Positions 46,261-56,336 are shown, counted from the stretch's first letter. The stretch: 64,000 nucleotides of DNA from Hyphomonas sp. BRH_c22 (GCF_000961795.1 NZ_LADU01000019.1:17232-81231), one strand, 5' to 3'. Numbers and translations are program-made. Notes: a model not told the origin generated them from the sequence alone.

Positions 46261-47652
46261 TTACTCAAGGCCTTCCGGCTGCCCGACGATGACATAGGTG
46301 AATGCTTCGGGTGACAGGTATGCCTTCGCCACACGGTTCACGTCATCCAGCGTCACGGCATTGATGTTGGCGTTGCGCGTGTCGAAATAGTCGATGCCGA
46401 GTTCTTCCTGGCGCACGCCCATCATCTGGTCCGCAATCTTCGCGTTCGAATCGAAGCCCAGCGCATAGGAGCCCGTCAGATAGGCCTTGGCATCGGACAG
46501 TTCTTCTTCCGTCACGCCATCGGTGGCGAACTGGCCGAGTTCATCCTTGATGCCCGCGAGGAACTCGCTGGCGCTTTCATTCTTTGTCTGTCCGCCACCG
46601 CTCCACGTGTTGAGGTGTTCGGATGTGGACAGGCTGGTGTACACGCCATAGGTGAGCCCCTTCTCGACCCGCAATGTCTTCATCAGGCGGCTTTCAAAGC
46701 CGCCACCGCCGACCGTGTAGTTCAACGCATAGGCCGTGAAGAAATCGGGATGGTCCCGCGCCAGGCCCGGCGCCGTGAAGGAGACGAGGCTCTGCGGTTG
46801 CGGCAGGTCGACAACGACCGGATCGGCCAGGGAGGCTGGCAGAATAACATCGGCAACGGTTCCGATTTCGCTCGTGTCCGGCAAACCCGCCATGGCCTTG
46901 TCGAGCATCGGCGCCAGTGCTTCCGGCGTCACGGCTCCGACCGCCGTCACCAGCAGCCGGTCCTTCACCATCAGCTTGCGCATCTGCTCGCGCGCAAGTT
47001 CCGGCGTCAGCGCAGCAATGCTTTCGGCGCTCGTTTGCCGCGCATAAGGGTGTTCGGGATACATCGCATCGGTCAGCGCCTTGCGCGCCAGCCAGTTCGC
47101 GCTAGTCTCGCGCTGCTTGATGGCGATCAGGTTCTCGCGCTGGAACCGCTCGAACGGGCCGGTGTCAAAACGCGGTTCCGCGAATGCCGTGGCAATCAGG
47201 TCCATGGCCTCGCTGGCATTCTCGGTCAGCATCGAGCTTGAGCAGCTTGTCCAGTCATTGCCGGTCGAGCAGCCGAAACTCATGTTCAGCTCTTCCATCC
47301 GGGTCTGGAACCCCAGCGAGTCGAGATCGCCCGCGCCTTCGTTCATGCTGTAGACAACGGAATCGGACAGGCCTTCCAGTCCCTCAGGGTCTGACGTCTC
47401 CCCGCCTTTCCATGCCATCTCCAGCGAGATGATGGGAATGGACGGTTCGGAAACCAGCCAGACGGACACGCCGCCGGGCGTCACGAATTGCTGGATCTCG
47501 GCAAAGTCGCCCTTGTGGACATCGACCTGCAAAGCCGGTTCGGCGACGACGTCGGTCAGTGTCTCAGGGGCCGGTTCCGGCAGCGGCCGGGTCGCACAGG
47601 CGCCGAGTACCAGCGCGGCTGCAGCCCCCATCATCAGCTTCAGGCAGGTCAT
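46261..47652 (-). CDS. M16-family peptidase homologue, non-catalytic partner, lipoprotein
   Basis: 463 residues with a lipoprotein signal (LVLGAC, lipobox). The M16 fold is present but the H-x-x-E-H zinc motif is replaced by a segment with no such residues (YSMNEGAGDLD), so it is probably the regulatory half of a two-protein protease. It starts 1 nt after the upstream gene's stop (TAGCATG). An in-frame extension upstream lies inside that gene. Confidence 0.85.
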   Translation of the reverse strand: MTCLKLMMGAAAALVLGACATRPLPEPAPETLTDVVAEPALQVDVHKGDFAEIQQFVTPGGVSVWLVSEPSIPIISLEMAWKGGETSDPEGLEGLSDSVVYSMNEGAGDLDSLGFQTRMEELNMSFGCSTGNDWTSCSSSMLTENASEAMDLIATAFAEPRFDTGPFERFQRENLIAIKQRETSANWLARKALTDAMYPEHPYARQTSAESIAALTPELAREQMRKLMVKDRLLVTAVGAVTPEALAPMLDKAMAGLPDTSEIGTVADVILPASLADPVVVDLPQPQSLVSFTAPGLARDHPDFFTAYALNYTVGGGGFESRLMKTLRVEKGLTYGVYTSLSTSEHLNTWSGGGQTKNESASEFLAGIKDELGQFATDGVTEEELSDAKAYLTGSYALGFDSNAKIADQMMGVRQEELGIDYFDTRNANINAVTLDDVNRVAKAYLSPEAFTYVIVGQPEGLE

Positions 47653-47653
47653 G

Positions 47654-49009
47654 CTACTGGTCTCCTTCGGCTGGAACGAGTTCGGATTCGATATAGTGCC
47701 GGTCCTCGCCGAACACTTTGCGAACGGCCGCAAGGGCCTCGTCTGTCGTGATCGAGCGGACCGCATCAGGATAGTTCAGGATGTCATCCACCGTGCCGCC
47801 AAGGGCCAGCGTGGAGCCGAACGTATTGGCCATCGCAGACTGGCTGTCGCGGCCATAGATCGCCTCGGCCGCCAGGGAATTGCGCGCCCGCACCACTTCG
47901 GCATCGGTGAAGCCTTCGGCGAGCACCTCACGCACCTTCGCGATGACCGCCGCGTCCAGTTCATCCAGTGACACGCCATCGACCGGGCTGGCGCTGATGA
48001 CGGCCGGGCCTTCATCATGCAGCGTTGTCCAGGCATATGTGTTCACGTCTATGGCGATCTGCTTGTCCTCGACCAGCGCCTGGTAGAGCCGGCTGGTCAT
48101 CCCGCCGCCCAGCACCGCCAGACCAACGTCCAGGGCATAGGATTCGCGCCGCTGCCGGGTCTGTGACAGGCCGGTATAATACCGGCTCCAGATCGGCTGG
48201 CGCACTTTGGGATCGGCATGCACGATCAGCTGCGTCTCTGACAGCAGCGGAACCGGCGCCCATTTGCGCGTGCCGTCCACCGTGCCGGTGGGTTCGATCT
48301 GGCCGTACGTCGCCTCGGCAAGCGTGCGGACCTCATCGCTCGTCACATCGCCCGCAACCACGAGGATCGCGTTTTCCGGCGAATAATACTTGCGGTAAAA
48401 CGCCATGCCGTCTTCCGGCGTCAGGGCGGCGACCTCGTCCATCTTGCCGATGACGGTAATCTCGTAGGGATGCCCCTTCCAGAGTTCCGACAGCACCTGT
48501 TCCTGCAGGATCGCACCGGGATTGTTCTCGATGCGCTGGCGGCGTTCTTCCTTGACGACATCGCGCTCGGAAATGAACGGCCCCTTCGGGTCGTCATTGA
48601 TCTTGAGGTTGCGCATGCGCTCGGCCTCAAGTTCCATCATCTTGCCAAGCTGCGGCTTGGCCACGCGCTCGAAATAGGCCGTATAGTCCCAGCTGGTGAA
48701 GGCGTTCAGCTGGCCGCCATTGCGCTGCACGATGGTCGTGAATTCCTCGGGCCCGAGTTTCTCGGTCTCCTTGAACATCACATGCTCGAACAGGTGTGCG
48801 AGGCCGGATTTGCCTGACGCTTCGTCAACCGCGCCGACCTTGTACCACACCATGTGCGTGACAACAGGGGCCCGGTGATCGGGCACGACCACGACCTCCA
48901 TGCCATTGCCGAGCGTGAACGTTTCCGGCGCCCAAGCGGCGTCGTCCGCCAGCGCAACCGGGAACAGGAGAGCGACCGCGAGCAGCCCCCCGGTGATAAT
49001 CCGTTTCAT
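47654..49009 (-). CDS. M16-family zinc metallopeptidase, catalytic subunit
   Basis: 451 residues with an N-terminal signal peptide (ILLAVALLFPVALA-like, cleaved near residue 22), so periplasmic. The inverted zinc motif HLFEH with the downstream Glu (ELEAERMRNL) gives an active M16 site. It pairs with the inactive homologue downstream, as in many alphaproteobacteria. Its substrate is unknown. Confidence 0.9.
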   Translation of the reverse strand: MKRIITGGLLAVALLFPVALADDAAWAPETFTLGNGMEVVVVPDHRAPVVTHMVWYKVGAVDEASGKSGLAHLFEHVMFKETEKLGPEEFTTIVQRNGGQLNAFTSWDYTAYFERVAKPQLGKMMELEAERMRNLKINDDPKGPFISERDVVKEERRQRIENNPGAILQEQVLSELWKGHPYEITVIGKMDEVAALTPEDGMAFYRKYYSPENAILVVAGDVTSDEVRTLAEATYGQIEPTGTVDGTRKWAPVPLLSETQLIVHADPKVRQPIWSRYYTGLSQTRQRRESYALDVGLAVLGGGMTSRLYQALVEDKQIAIDVNTYAWTTLHDEGPAVISASPVDGVSLDELDAAVIAKVREVLAEGFTDAEVVRARNSLAAEAIYGRDSQSAMANTFGSTLALGGTVDDILNYPDAVRSITTDEALAAVRKVFGEDRHYIESELVPAEGDQ

Positions 49010-49055
49010 GGGCGTACTCCATCTCGTCATCTCGGGTATTCCGCGTTCGGTGTGA

Positions 49056-49550
49056 TCAGGTTCCCGGCAGCTTCAGGCGGGCCGATCCGGTCGACCGCTC
49101 GATGACGATCTCGCCGCCGCCCGTGGCATTGTCAGTGCGGGCCGCTTCAAGGTCTTCCGCATTGTCCTTGCGCCAGAAAAGCAGCGTATCGACAACACCG
49201 GTCGATTTCCGGATCGTCTTGGTCTCTTCATAGTCGACCTGCGACCGGACCATCGGGTTGACGGCATTGGCGCCAGCCGCTGCGACAAGCGCGCGTTCAG
49301 ACTTGCTGGCATCCTTGCCGATGGTCGAGCCAAAGGCGGTCGCGATTTCCGTGCGGGAAGGATCGACTTCCGCTGGCAGCGAGCCGCCAGCCTGCGGCGG
49401 ACGCAGCGCATATTCCGGCGGCACGATCAGTGGCGCCTTGGTCACCACGCGGAATTCGTCAGGCGTGCGGGCACCGCTGCTGCCGGAGCTGCACGCTGTG
49501 GTCACGGCTATGGCAGCCCCGGCTGCAATCAAAAGAACAGGTTTCATCAT
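49056..49550 (-). CDS. DUF3035 lipoprotein (BamF-type)
   Basis: 164 residues. Lipoprotein signal with lipobox VTTAC, then the DUF3035 core: RTPDEFRVVTKAPLIVPPEYALRPP, a motif conserved in the alphaproteobacterial proteins listed as outer-membrane beta-barrel assembly subunit BamF. The start is an ATG pair (49550/49547); a longer TTG-initiated frame would overlap lspA. Between lspA and the M16 pair. Confidence 0.8.
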   Translation of the reverse strand: MMKPVLLIAAGAAIAVTTACSSGSSGARTPDEFRVVTKAPLIVPPEYALRPPQAGGSLPAEVDPSRTEIATAFGSTIGKDASKSERALVAAAGANAVNPMVRSQVDYEETKTIRKSTGVVDTLLFWRKDNAEDLEAARTDNATGGGEIVIERSTGSARLKLPGT

Positions 49551-49597
49551 GATAGGGCGTCCTCGCCTTGGTTTGGCATCGGTTTGATCATTAATTT

Positions 49598-50113
49598 TCA
49601 AGCTTTAGCCTGCTTTCGGCCCGACAGTAAGAACTGGTCGACAAACAGCAAGACTGCACCAACACTTATTGCAGCATCGGCGACGTTGAAGACCCATGGA
49701 AAAAACAGGTCATTGGCGTTGATAAAATCAACAACGGCGCCGAAACGCACCCGGTCGATCAGGTTTCCGAACGCACCGCCCACAACCATGGCGAGCGACA
49801 GTTTCAGCAGCCGTCCCTCCGCGCGCATCAGCCAGACCAGGAATCCGAGGGCGATCACAAGCATGACCGCGCTCAGCACCCAGCGCATGATGCCTTCAGA
49901 TTGCAGGAATCCATAGCTCATCCCCCGGTTCCACAGCATGCTGAAATCGATCGGTCCGGGCAAGGGGATCGTTCCGCACATAGTGGGCGCATCCAGGCAC
50001 GCCAGCGCGTTGAATCTCGGCTCTGACAGGACCAGCCATTTCGCCACCTGGTCGGCCAGGACGACGACAGGCACGAGGGCCAGCGCCCAGATATTTGCCG
50101 GATTGAACTTCAT
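49598..50113 (-). CDS. lspA: Lipoprotein signal peptidase
   Basis: Aspartyl protease of the inner membrane that removes signal peptides from prolipoproteins. 171 residues, four helices. Catalytic Asp residues are in GGAFGNLIDRVRFG and FNVADAAISVG. Downstream of ileS, the usual order. A loop with two Cys (LACLDAPTMCG) is longer than in E. coli LspA. Confidence 0.95.
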   Translation of the reverse strand: MKFNPANIWALALVPVVVLADQVAKWLVLSEPRFNALACLDAPTMCGTIPLPGPIDFSMLWNRGMSYGFLQSEGIMRWVLSAVMLVIALGFLVWLMRAEGRLLKLSLAMVVGGAFGNLIDRVRFGAVVDFINANDLFFPWVFNVADAAISVGAVLLFVDQFLLSGRKQAKA

Positions 50114-50158
50114 CGTCAGCAGATTGCAGACCCCGCCCGGCCAATCAAGCGATTCTCA

Positions 50159-53100
50159 TCAGTCATGTGTCGCATCCCAGGCCTTCACCGTCAGGGCATC
50201 GCGCGGCGTGATATCCGGGAAAGCCGTGTCTGCGGTTGCCGGATCGAAGTATTTCCAGCTGCGGCGGCATTTCACGCCGCTGGCCTTGACCGGGTACACG
50301 ATCACGCCCGGCGTATCGTCCAGCGTGAACCCGCCGCCTTCGCCTGCGGCCGAGTGCATGAGCTCTGCACCCGACGTGATGAACAGGTCGCCCGCATCCT
50401 CGCCCTTGAAGGCCTCGATCAGCGCCTCGTCCGCAACCAGCACGCGCGGCGTGGATTCCAGCGAAGCGCCGATACGCTTCTCGCGGCGTTCCACCTCGAG
50501 CGCCCCCGTCACCACGCGCCGCACGGTGAAGATCTTCTCCCACCGCGCAGCAAGACCATCATCCCGCCAGCCGTCCGGCGTGTCCGGGAATTGCAGCAGG
50601 TGCACGGAGGCCGCGCGGTCCTTCAGGTGGCTCTCTAGGAAAGCCTCCTCCATCGTGAACGGCATGACCGGCGCGAGCCATGTCAGCAGCCGTTCCAGCA
50701 CCGCCGCCATGACGGTGCGCGCGGCGCGGCGGCGATTGCCGAATGCGGCCGTGGCCTCGTCCCAGGCATCTGCTGTCTCGAAACGCGGGTCGCAATAGAG
50801 GCTGTCCTTGCGGATATCGAAATAGACGGCCGACAGGTCCACGCCGCAGAAATTGATGAGCAGGCTCATCACCTTCTTGAAGTCGTAGACTTTGTAGGCG
50901 GCGCGCACCTGTGCATCGAGTTCGGACAGGCGGTGCAGCACCCAACGTTCGAGACCGGGCATCTTGTCCGCCGCAATCGCTTCATCCGCCGTGTAGCCAT
51001 CCAGCGCGCCCAGCATGTAGCGCACCGTGTTGCGAAGCTTGCGATAGGATTCCACCGAACCCTTGATGATCTCGTCGGAGATGCGCAGGTCCTCGGTATA
51101 GTCGCCGGACGCCGTCCAGATGCGCAGGATCTCGATGCCGTATTGCTTTGCAATCTGTTCCGGCTCGATCGTGTTGCCGATCGATTTCGACATTTTCTTG
51201 CCTTCGGAATCGACGATGAAGCCGTGCGTCAGCACCTGCTTGTAGGGCGCAATGCCGCGCGTGGCGCAGCATTCCAGAAGGGATGACTGGAACCAGCCGC
51301 GATGCTGGTCAGAGCCTTCCATGTAGAGGTCGGCCTGGCCGGTCTCGGCGTCGATGATGCCGCGCTCGCGCAGGGCGAAGGCATGCGTCGTGCCGCTATC
51401 GAACCAGACGTCCAGCACGTCCGTCACCTTGTCCCAGTCAGCGGCGGCAAGGCCGTGCGGCGACAGGAAGTCTTCGGCAGGCGTGCTGAACCAGGCCTCG
51501 ACGCCGCCCTTGGCAATGGCAGCCTTGATCGTCTCGTTGAGGGCCTGCGCCGTGTCGGCGGGCAGCGCCGCCGTGTGCGGCTGGCCGCTCTTGTCGACAA
51601 AGATCGTGATCGGCACGCCCCAGTTGCGCTGGCGGCTGATCAGCCAGTCCGGCCGGCCTTCCACCATGCTGCGCAGACGGTTGCGGCCTACGGCGGGGAA
51701 GAATTCGGTATCGTCGATGGCCTTCAGCGCATTCTCGCGCAGCGACTTGCCGTTCGGGCCCGGCTTGTCCATCGAGATGAACCATTGCGGCGTCGCCCGG
51801 CGGATGACCGGCGCCTTGGAGCGCCACGAGTGGGCATCGCGGATCGTCGTGATGCCGCGCGCCAGCAGGTTGCCGCTCTCGGCGAGGGCCGTGATCACTT
51901 CCTGATTGGCCTTGCCCGGCTCGCCGCGCTTCTTGCCGCTGGTGCGGATGATATCCATACCGCCAAAGCGCGGCACGTCCGGCGTGTAGCAGCCATCGGC
52001 ATCGACGATCTGGCGGATATCCTGCGTCGTGCGGCCGGAACCCACCCAGACATTGAAGTCATCCTCACCATGCGCAGGCGCCGTGTGCACGAAGCCCGTA
52101 CCGGCATCGGCGGTGACGTGATCGCCTGCAAGCATGGGGATTGAGTGAGTGAAAAACTCATCCATTTCAAACAATGGATGAAGCAACCGAAGCCCTTCCG
52201 GATCGACCTGATCAACACGAGTGAAGGACTTCACTTTTGCGTCACGCATGACACTTTCAGCAAGATCATCTGCCAATAGCATACGCTCGCCTGACTTAGC
52301 ATATGGAGGAAAGCCCAGTTCCTCTTCCGTCATCACCTCGTCAATTTGGTAAACACCGTAATTGATGTCTCGACTAAAACTCACAGCTTGGTTTGCCGGA
52401 ATTGTCCAAGGCGTCGTTGTCCAGATCACCACTGAGGCGTTTTTCACAAGGTCGCTCTTGGCCTGCTCGGCAGCCACATCTTCAGCGCGGCCAGACGTGC
52501 GCTGAATTATGCCGATCACCGGAAACTTCACCCAGATCACCGGCACCTTGCGGTCGTAATATTCCACTTCGGCTTCAGCGAGCGCGGTGCGCTCCACCGG
52601 GCTCCACATGATCGGTTTGGCGCCGCGCACCAGCGCGCCCTGCATGGCCATGCGCAGGAATTCGGCGACAATGGTCGCCTCGCTCTCGAACTTCATGGTG
52701 AGGTAGGGATTGTCCCACTCGCCCTCGATGCCGAGGGCGCGGAATTCCCGGCCCTGGATCTCGACCCATTTTTCGGCATAGGCGCGGCAGGCGGCGCGGA
52801 ACTCCTCGCCCGGCACATCATCCTTGCCGCGATTCTTGGCGCGGAATTCTTCTTCCACTTTCCACTCGATGGGCAGACCATGGCAGTCCCAGCCCGGCAG
52901 GTAGGAGGCATCGTGGCCCGTCATCTGGTGGCTGCGCACGATGATGTCCTTGACGATCTTGTTCATCGCCGTGCCGAGGTGGATGTGCCCGTTCGCATAG
53001 GGCGGGCCGTCATGCAGGATCCATTGCTTCGCGCCGCGCGCCTTCGCGTCGGCCCGCAGCTCGTCATAGAGTTTCATCGCGTCCCAGCGCTTGATCCATT

Positions 53101-53197
53101 CCGGCTCGCGCTGCGGCAGGCCGCCGCGCATCGGGAAATCGGTTGTCGGCAGGAACAGCGTGTCGCGGTAATCGCGGTCAGTCAGGGAATCGGTCAT
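50159..53197 (-). CDS. ileS: Isoleucyl-tRNA synthetase
   Basis: Class I synthetase charging tRNA-Ile. 1012 residues: the HIGH-type motif HIHLG at 71-75, the CP1 editing domain with WTTTPWTIPANQ near 270-280, and KMSKS in GKKMSKSIGN. The C-terminal end has no four-Cys zinc site. The start at 53197 (MTDSLTDRDYRD) is preferred; the frame continues upstream without family sequence. An AT-rich patch lies in the editing domain (see 52135-52440). Confidence 0.96.
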   Translation of the reverse strand: MTDSLTDRDYRDTLFLPTTDFPMRGGLPQREPEWIKRWDAMKLYDELRADAKARGAKQWILHDGPPYANGHIHLGTAMNKIVKDIIVRSHQMTGHDASYLPGWDCHGLPIEWKVEEEFRAKNRGKDDVPGEEFRAACRAYAEKWVEIQGREFRALGIEGEWDNPYLTMKFESEATIVAEFLRMAMQGALVRGAKPIMWSPVERTALAEAEVEYYDRKVPVIWVKFPVIGIIQRTSGRAEDVAAEQAKSDLVKNASVVIWTTTPWTIPANQAVSFSRDINYGVYQIDEVMTEEELGFPPYAKSGERMLLADDLAESVMRDAKVKSFTRVDQVDPEGLRLLHPLFEMDEFFTHSIPMLAGDHVTADAGTGFVHTAPAHGEDDFNVWVGSGRTTQDIRQIVDADGCYTPDVPRFGGMDIIRTSGKKRGEPGKANQEVITALAESGNLLARGITTIRDAHSWRSKAPVIRRATPQWFISMDKPGPNGKSLRENALKAIDDTEFFPAVGRNRLRSMVEGRPDWLISRQRNWGVPITIFVDKSGQPHTAALPADTAQALNETIKAAIAKGGVEAWFSTPAEDFLSPHGLAAADWDKVTDVLDVWFDSGTTHAFALRERGIIDAETGQADLYMEGSDQHRGWFQSSLLECCATRGIAPYKQVLTHGFIVDSEGKKMSKSIGNTIEPEQIAKQYGIEILRIWTASGDYTEDLRISDEIIKGSVESYRKLRNTVRYMLGALDGYTADEAIAADKMPGLERWVLHRLSELDAQVRAAYKVYDFKKVMSLLINFCGVDLSAVYFDIRKDSLYCDPRFETADAWDEATAAFGNRRRAARTVMAAVLERLLTWLAPVMPFTMEEAFLESHLKDRAASVHLLQFPDTPDGWRDDGLAARWEKIFTVRRVVTGALEVERREKRIGASLESTPRVLVADEALIEAFKGEDAGDLFITSGAELMHSAAGEGGGFTLDDTPGVIVYPVKASGVKCRRSWKYFDPATADTAFPDITPRDALTVKAWDATHD
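52135..52440. other. AT-rich patch inside ileS (residues about 253-355)
   Basis: By hand count, 52141-52380 is about 43-48% G+C, against about 65% in the rest of the gene and in neighbours. The reading frame and protein sequence remain normal. It suggests replacement by recombination with a more AT-rich relative or an unusual local constraint. Confidence 0.6.
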
Positions 53198-53402
53198 GGG
53201 GTCTGTATGGCTTCTTGCGGTATCTGTGGGCTTGATACGGTTTTCCCGCGGGATTGCCACGGGTTTCTGGATATTTTCTGCAGCATGAATTCCCGGCTTC
53301 GCCCGCCCCGTCAAACCGGGTCAGTGCGCCGCCGGGTGTCTAATTCGAATGCAGCCTATCCGTGCCATGTTTTCCGCCTAGCAGGCGGGAGAAGCCCTGT
53401 CA

Positions 53403-53939
53403 CTATCTGACGCTATCCTGGGCGGGCTGGGCGACCTGCGCCGAGACGTGCCCGCTGACCTCGGCAGCGACTTTAGCGCTGAGCACTTCGAACACTTCGG
53501 CATTCTCCAGAAGGTTCGCCCATGACACGCCATGGTCCAGGATGACATAGCGCGAGACGTGGACGGTGTTGTCATCGGTCTTGTAAACCGAGACCGCTGC
53601 GTAGGACTGGTCGATCGCGCTGATATCCTCGATTGATCGCGCTGAATCGAGCACAGCGAGGAATTCAATACCTCGGCAATCGGTCCCGTCAGGATTGGCG
53701 CAGGCAGTATAAATCCCGAAAGACATGCCGTCCTTGCTGATGGCAAAAACATAGGGTGCCTGCTGGGCGTTCACGCCCGTCAATGTCAGCGTGGCGCCCA
53801 TGCCATCCAGTATCATGTGCAGATCGCCGGCGCTGACCGATCCGATCGTCATGTCGGGCGATCTGGCACCCGGCGACTGGGCGATGGCGCCAAGCGGTAT
53901 CGCGAGGCACAAGGCGAGAGGCGCGAGAAATTTCTGCAT
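53403..53939 (-). CDS. Secreted YbjN-domain-like protein
   Basis: 178 residues with a signal peptide (LAPLALCLAIPLGAIAQS, cleavage near residue 21). The mature part resembles the YbjN (sensory transduction regulator-like) fold: ADIHMILDGMGATLTL-type start, then ISKDGMSFGIYTAC and SVYKTDDNTVHVSRYV. Two Cys in the middle may pair. Function unknown. Between ileS and ribF on the same strand. Confidence 0.65.
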   Translation of the reverse strand: MQKFLAPLALCLAIPLGAIAQSPGARSPDMTIGSVSAGDLHMILDGMGATLTLTGVNAQQAPYVFAISKDGMSFGIYTACANPDGTDCRGIEFLAVLDSARSIEDISAIDQSYAAVSVYKTDDNTVHVSRYVILDHGVSWANLLENAEVFEVLSAKVAAEVSGHVSAQVAQPAQDSVR

Positions 53940-54008
53940 GGAACTCCCAACGTCGGAACCCTTGAAGCGTTCCGGCTGACAGTATCAGTCTTGCGGGTAA
54001 ATCGGGCC

Positions 54009-54947
54009 CTAATTGGGCGAGACTGCAGCGTCTTTCAGCCTGATGCGCGCTTCTGAGGCATCCTTGTGCATCTGCGTGATCATCGCATCGACGCCGTCAA
54101 ACTTCAGTTCCGGCCTCAGGTAGGCGATCAGCTGCACCTCGAGCCATTCGCCGTAAATGTCCTTGTCGAAGTCAAAGATGAAGGTCTCGAGCAGCGGGTC
54201 ACGCAGGCCCGTGGTGGGCGTGCGCCCGAAATTCGCCACGCCGTCATGCCAGTCTGTTTCCCCGCGCGTGCGTGCTCGCACGGCATAGACACCATGCCGG
54301 GGATGAATCAGGTCGTTGAGATGAACATTTGCCGTCGGGAAGCCGAACGTGCGCCCGTTCTTCTCGCCGGGCTCGACAGGACCGTCAGCAATCCACCAGT
54401 CTCCGAGAATACTCGCCGCCACTTCCGGCTCACCCGCCATCAGCGCCTGCCTGATCGCCGTGGACGATGCCTTGGCGCCATATTCCAGCACTTCCTCGAC
54501 AATGGTGACGCCAAAACCGAGCGCCCGCCCAAGGCTGGACAAGCGCGCCGCATGGCCCATCCGTCCGCGTCCGAAGCGGAAGTCGAACCCGACCGAAACG
54601 TGGGACACGCCCAGCCCTTCAACCAGCACTGTCCGCACAAAGGCCTCGTCGGTCATGGCCGCCATCTCGCCATTGAACGGCAGCTCGAAAACCGTGCTGG
54701 CGCCCTCGGCCAGGATGCAGGCATTGCGCCTTTCAGGCCGGAAGATACGGAATGGCGGGTCGGTCGGCCTGAAATAGGCGCGCGGCGGCGGCTCGAACGT
54801 CGCGACCGCGAACGTCCCCTGACCGGCCTTGCGGGCCGCGTCGATCACCGCCCGGTGGCCCACATGCAGCCCGTCAAAGTTGCCGAGGGCGACAGACGCG
54901 CCCCGGGCGCTTTGCGGCAGTCCGCGATAATCGGCGAAAACGGCCAT
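54009..54947 (-). CDS. ribF: Bifunctional riboflavin kinase/FAD synthetase
   Basis: Makes FMN and FAD from riboflavin. 312 residues: the N-terminal adenylyltransferase has GNFDGLHVGHRAVI; the C-terminal kinase has GFPTANVHL and the MGV-x-N-FGxxPT-type VANFGRTPTTGLRDPLLETFIFDFDKDIYGEWLEVQ core. Its start shares one base with the MaoC-like stop (TGATG). Upstream of ileS-lspA, a common order. Confidence 0.95.
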   Translation of the reverse strand: MAVFADYRGLPQSARGASVALGNFDGLHVGHRAVIDAARKAGQGTFAVATFEPPPRAYFRPTDPPFRIFRPERRNACILAEGASTVFELPFNGEMAAMTDEAFVRTVLVEGLGVSHVSVGFDFRFGRGRMGHAARLSSLGRALGFGVTIVEEVLEYGAKASSTAIRQALMAGEPEVAASILGDWWIADGPVEPGEKNGRTFGFPTANVHLNDLIHPRHGVYAVRARTRGETDWHDGVANFGRTPTTGLRDPLLETFIFDFDKDIYGEWLEVQLIAYLRPELKFDGVDAMITQMHKDASEARIRLKDAAVSPN

Positions 54948-55378
54948 CAGGCCTCCCGGCGCGGCGCAACCACTTCGGCTTCGCCTGTAATCACGCGCTT
55001 GCCGTCAACCGTGCAATCAACCTTCAGCGTCACGCGATTGCCGCGATCCTGCTTCTCGGCGACTTCAGCGCGGACAGTGACCGTATCGCCGATATGGACC
55101 GGGCGCTTGAACCGCATGGACAGGCCGATGAAAATCGCGCCGGGTCCGGGCAGATTGTTGCCGAGAATGCCGGAGATATAGCTGGCGGTGAGCGCACCAT
55201 GGGCGATGCGGCGTCCGAAAACCGTTTTGGCGGCGAATTCATCATCCATGTGCAGGGGATTGTAGTCGCCAGACACTTCAGCGAATCGCTGGATATCCTG
55301 TTCCGTGATCGTGTGCACGGTCTCGTGCGCCATGCCGATCTCCAGGTCTTCGTACTTAAAGCCGTTGAACTCGCTCAT
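54947..55378 (-). CDS. MaoC-like (R)-specific enoyl-CoA hydratase
   Basis: 143-residue hotdog protein with the hydratase-2 motif DYNPLHMDDEFAA, supplying the catalytic Asp-His pair, followed by RIAHGALTASYISGILG. It resembles PhaJ-type hydratases that link beta-oxidation to polyhydroxyalkanoate or fatty acid metabolism. The start at 55378 (MSEFNGFKYEDLEIG) is chosen over 55435. Overlaps ribF by one base. Confidence 0.88.
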   Translation of the reverse strand: MSEFNGFKYEDLEIGMAHETVHTITEQDIQRFAEVSGDYNPLHMDDEFAAKTVFGRRIAHGALTASYISGILGNNLPGPGAIFIGLSMRFKRPVHIGDTVTVRAEVAEKQDRGNRVTLKVDCTVDGKRVITGEAEVVAPRREA

Positions 55379-55436
55379 TCTTTTCGGGTCTCCGATATTG
55401 GTCTGAAAAGCTCGATACACGGGCACACAGCCCACG

Positions 55437-56288
55437 TCACCATCTTAGACCGGACATGGCATAGGTGGCCTGCTCGCCATAATCTGCCAGCAGGTCGATG
55501 ACTTCGCGCTCGAAATCGGCGCCGTGCTCCTTCAGGCCGGTTCCAACATAGAGGCTGTCAAATCCCTGTAACCGTGCGCCGCGCACGTCGGTCGCCGGGC
55601 TGTCGCCGATGCACAGGATGCGGGATGGGTCCGTGCCGTGCTCGCCAAGCCGCTCGACGGCCAGTCTGTAAATCGCCGCGTGCGGCTTGCCGGGATAGAT
55701 GACCTTGCCGCCAAGCTCTTCGTAGATCTCAGCCAGAGCACCGGCGCACCAGTAGAGTTTCCCGCCAACGCGCACCTGCTTGTCGGGATTGGCACAGATC
55801 ATCGGCAGGTTCTGGTCGATGCCCTGCTGCAGCTCGGCGCGATAATCGTCCGGGCGGTCATTCACCTGGTCGCGCAGGCCGATGCACAGCAACAGGTCCG
55901 CCCGGGCGCTGTCGTCAAACGTCAGGTCGAGGCCATCATACAGGTACCTGTCATGCTCGAAGCCCTCGTCCGATCCGAGCCGCCAGACCGTCTGGTCGCG
56001 GCGCAGCATCAGTTCGGCGCGGGTGGCATCGCCGGAGGACACGCAATCGTCAAAGGCCTCCGCCGGCACGCCCAGTGGCTCGAAATACCGGATGACCTGG
56101 GCCTTAGGCACAGGCGCATTGGTGATCAGGCAGACACGCCCGCCCTGCTGGCGGAACGCGACCAGCGCGGCGCAGGCCTCGGAAAAGGCCGCCCGGCCAT
56201 TATGGATTACGCCCCACACATCACACAGGATGGAGTCGTAGGCTCCGCGAATTGCGGAAAGGCCCGCAGGGAATTGAAGTTCGCTCAT
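55437..56288 (-). CDS. HAD class IIA hydrolase, TIGR01459 type
   Basis: 283 residues. Motif I is SILCDVWGVIHNG, with Asp as nucleophile but Trp where most HAD phosphatases have the second Asp, as in this subfamily; motif II is CLITNAPVPK; motif IV is ILCIGDSPATDVRGARLQGF. The cap includes LYWCAGALAEIYEELGG. It is just upstream of MaoC-ribF; a link to flavin synthesis is possible but only by position. Confidence 0.82.
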   Translation of the reverse strand: MSELQFPAGLSAIRGAYDSILCDVWGVIHNGRAAFSEACAALVAFRQQGGRVCLITNAPVPKAQVIRYFEPLGVPAEAFDDCVSSGDATRAELMLRRDQTVWRLGSDEGFEHDRYLYDGLDLTFDDSARADLLLCIGLRDQVNDRPDDYRAELQQGIDQNLPMICANPDKQVRVGGKLYWCAGALAEIYEELGGKVIYPGKPHAAIYRLAVERLGEHGTDPSRILCIGDSPATDVRGARLQGFDSLYVGTGLKEHGADFEREVIDLLADYGEQATYAMSGLRW

Positions 56289-56336
56289 GCGGCGCGACCT
56301 AGGCTGCGCCGCAGCGGGGGTCAATCGGAACCGGGC

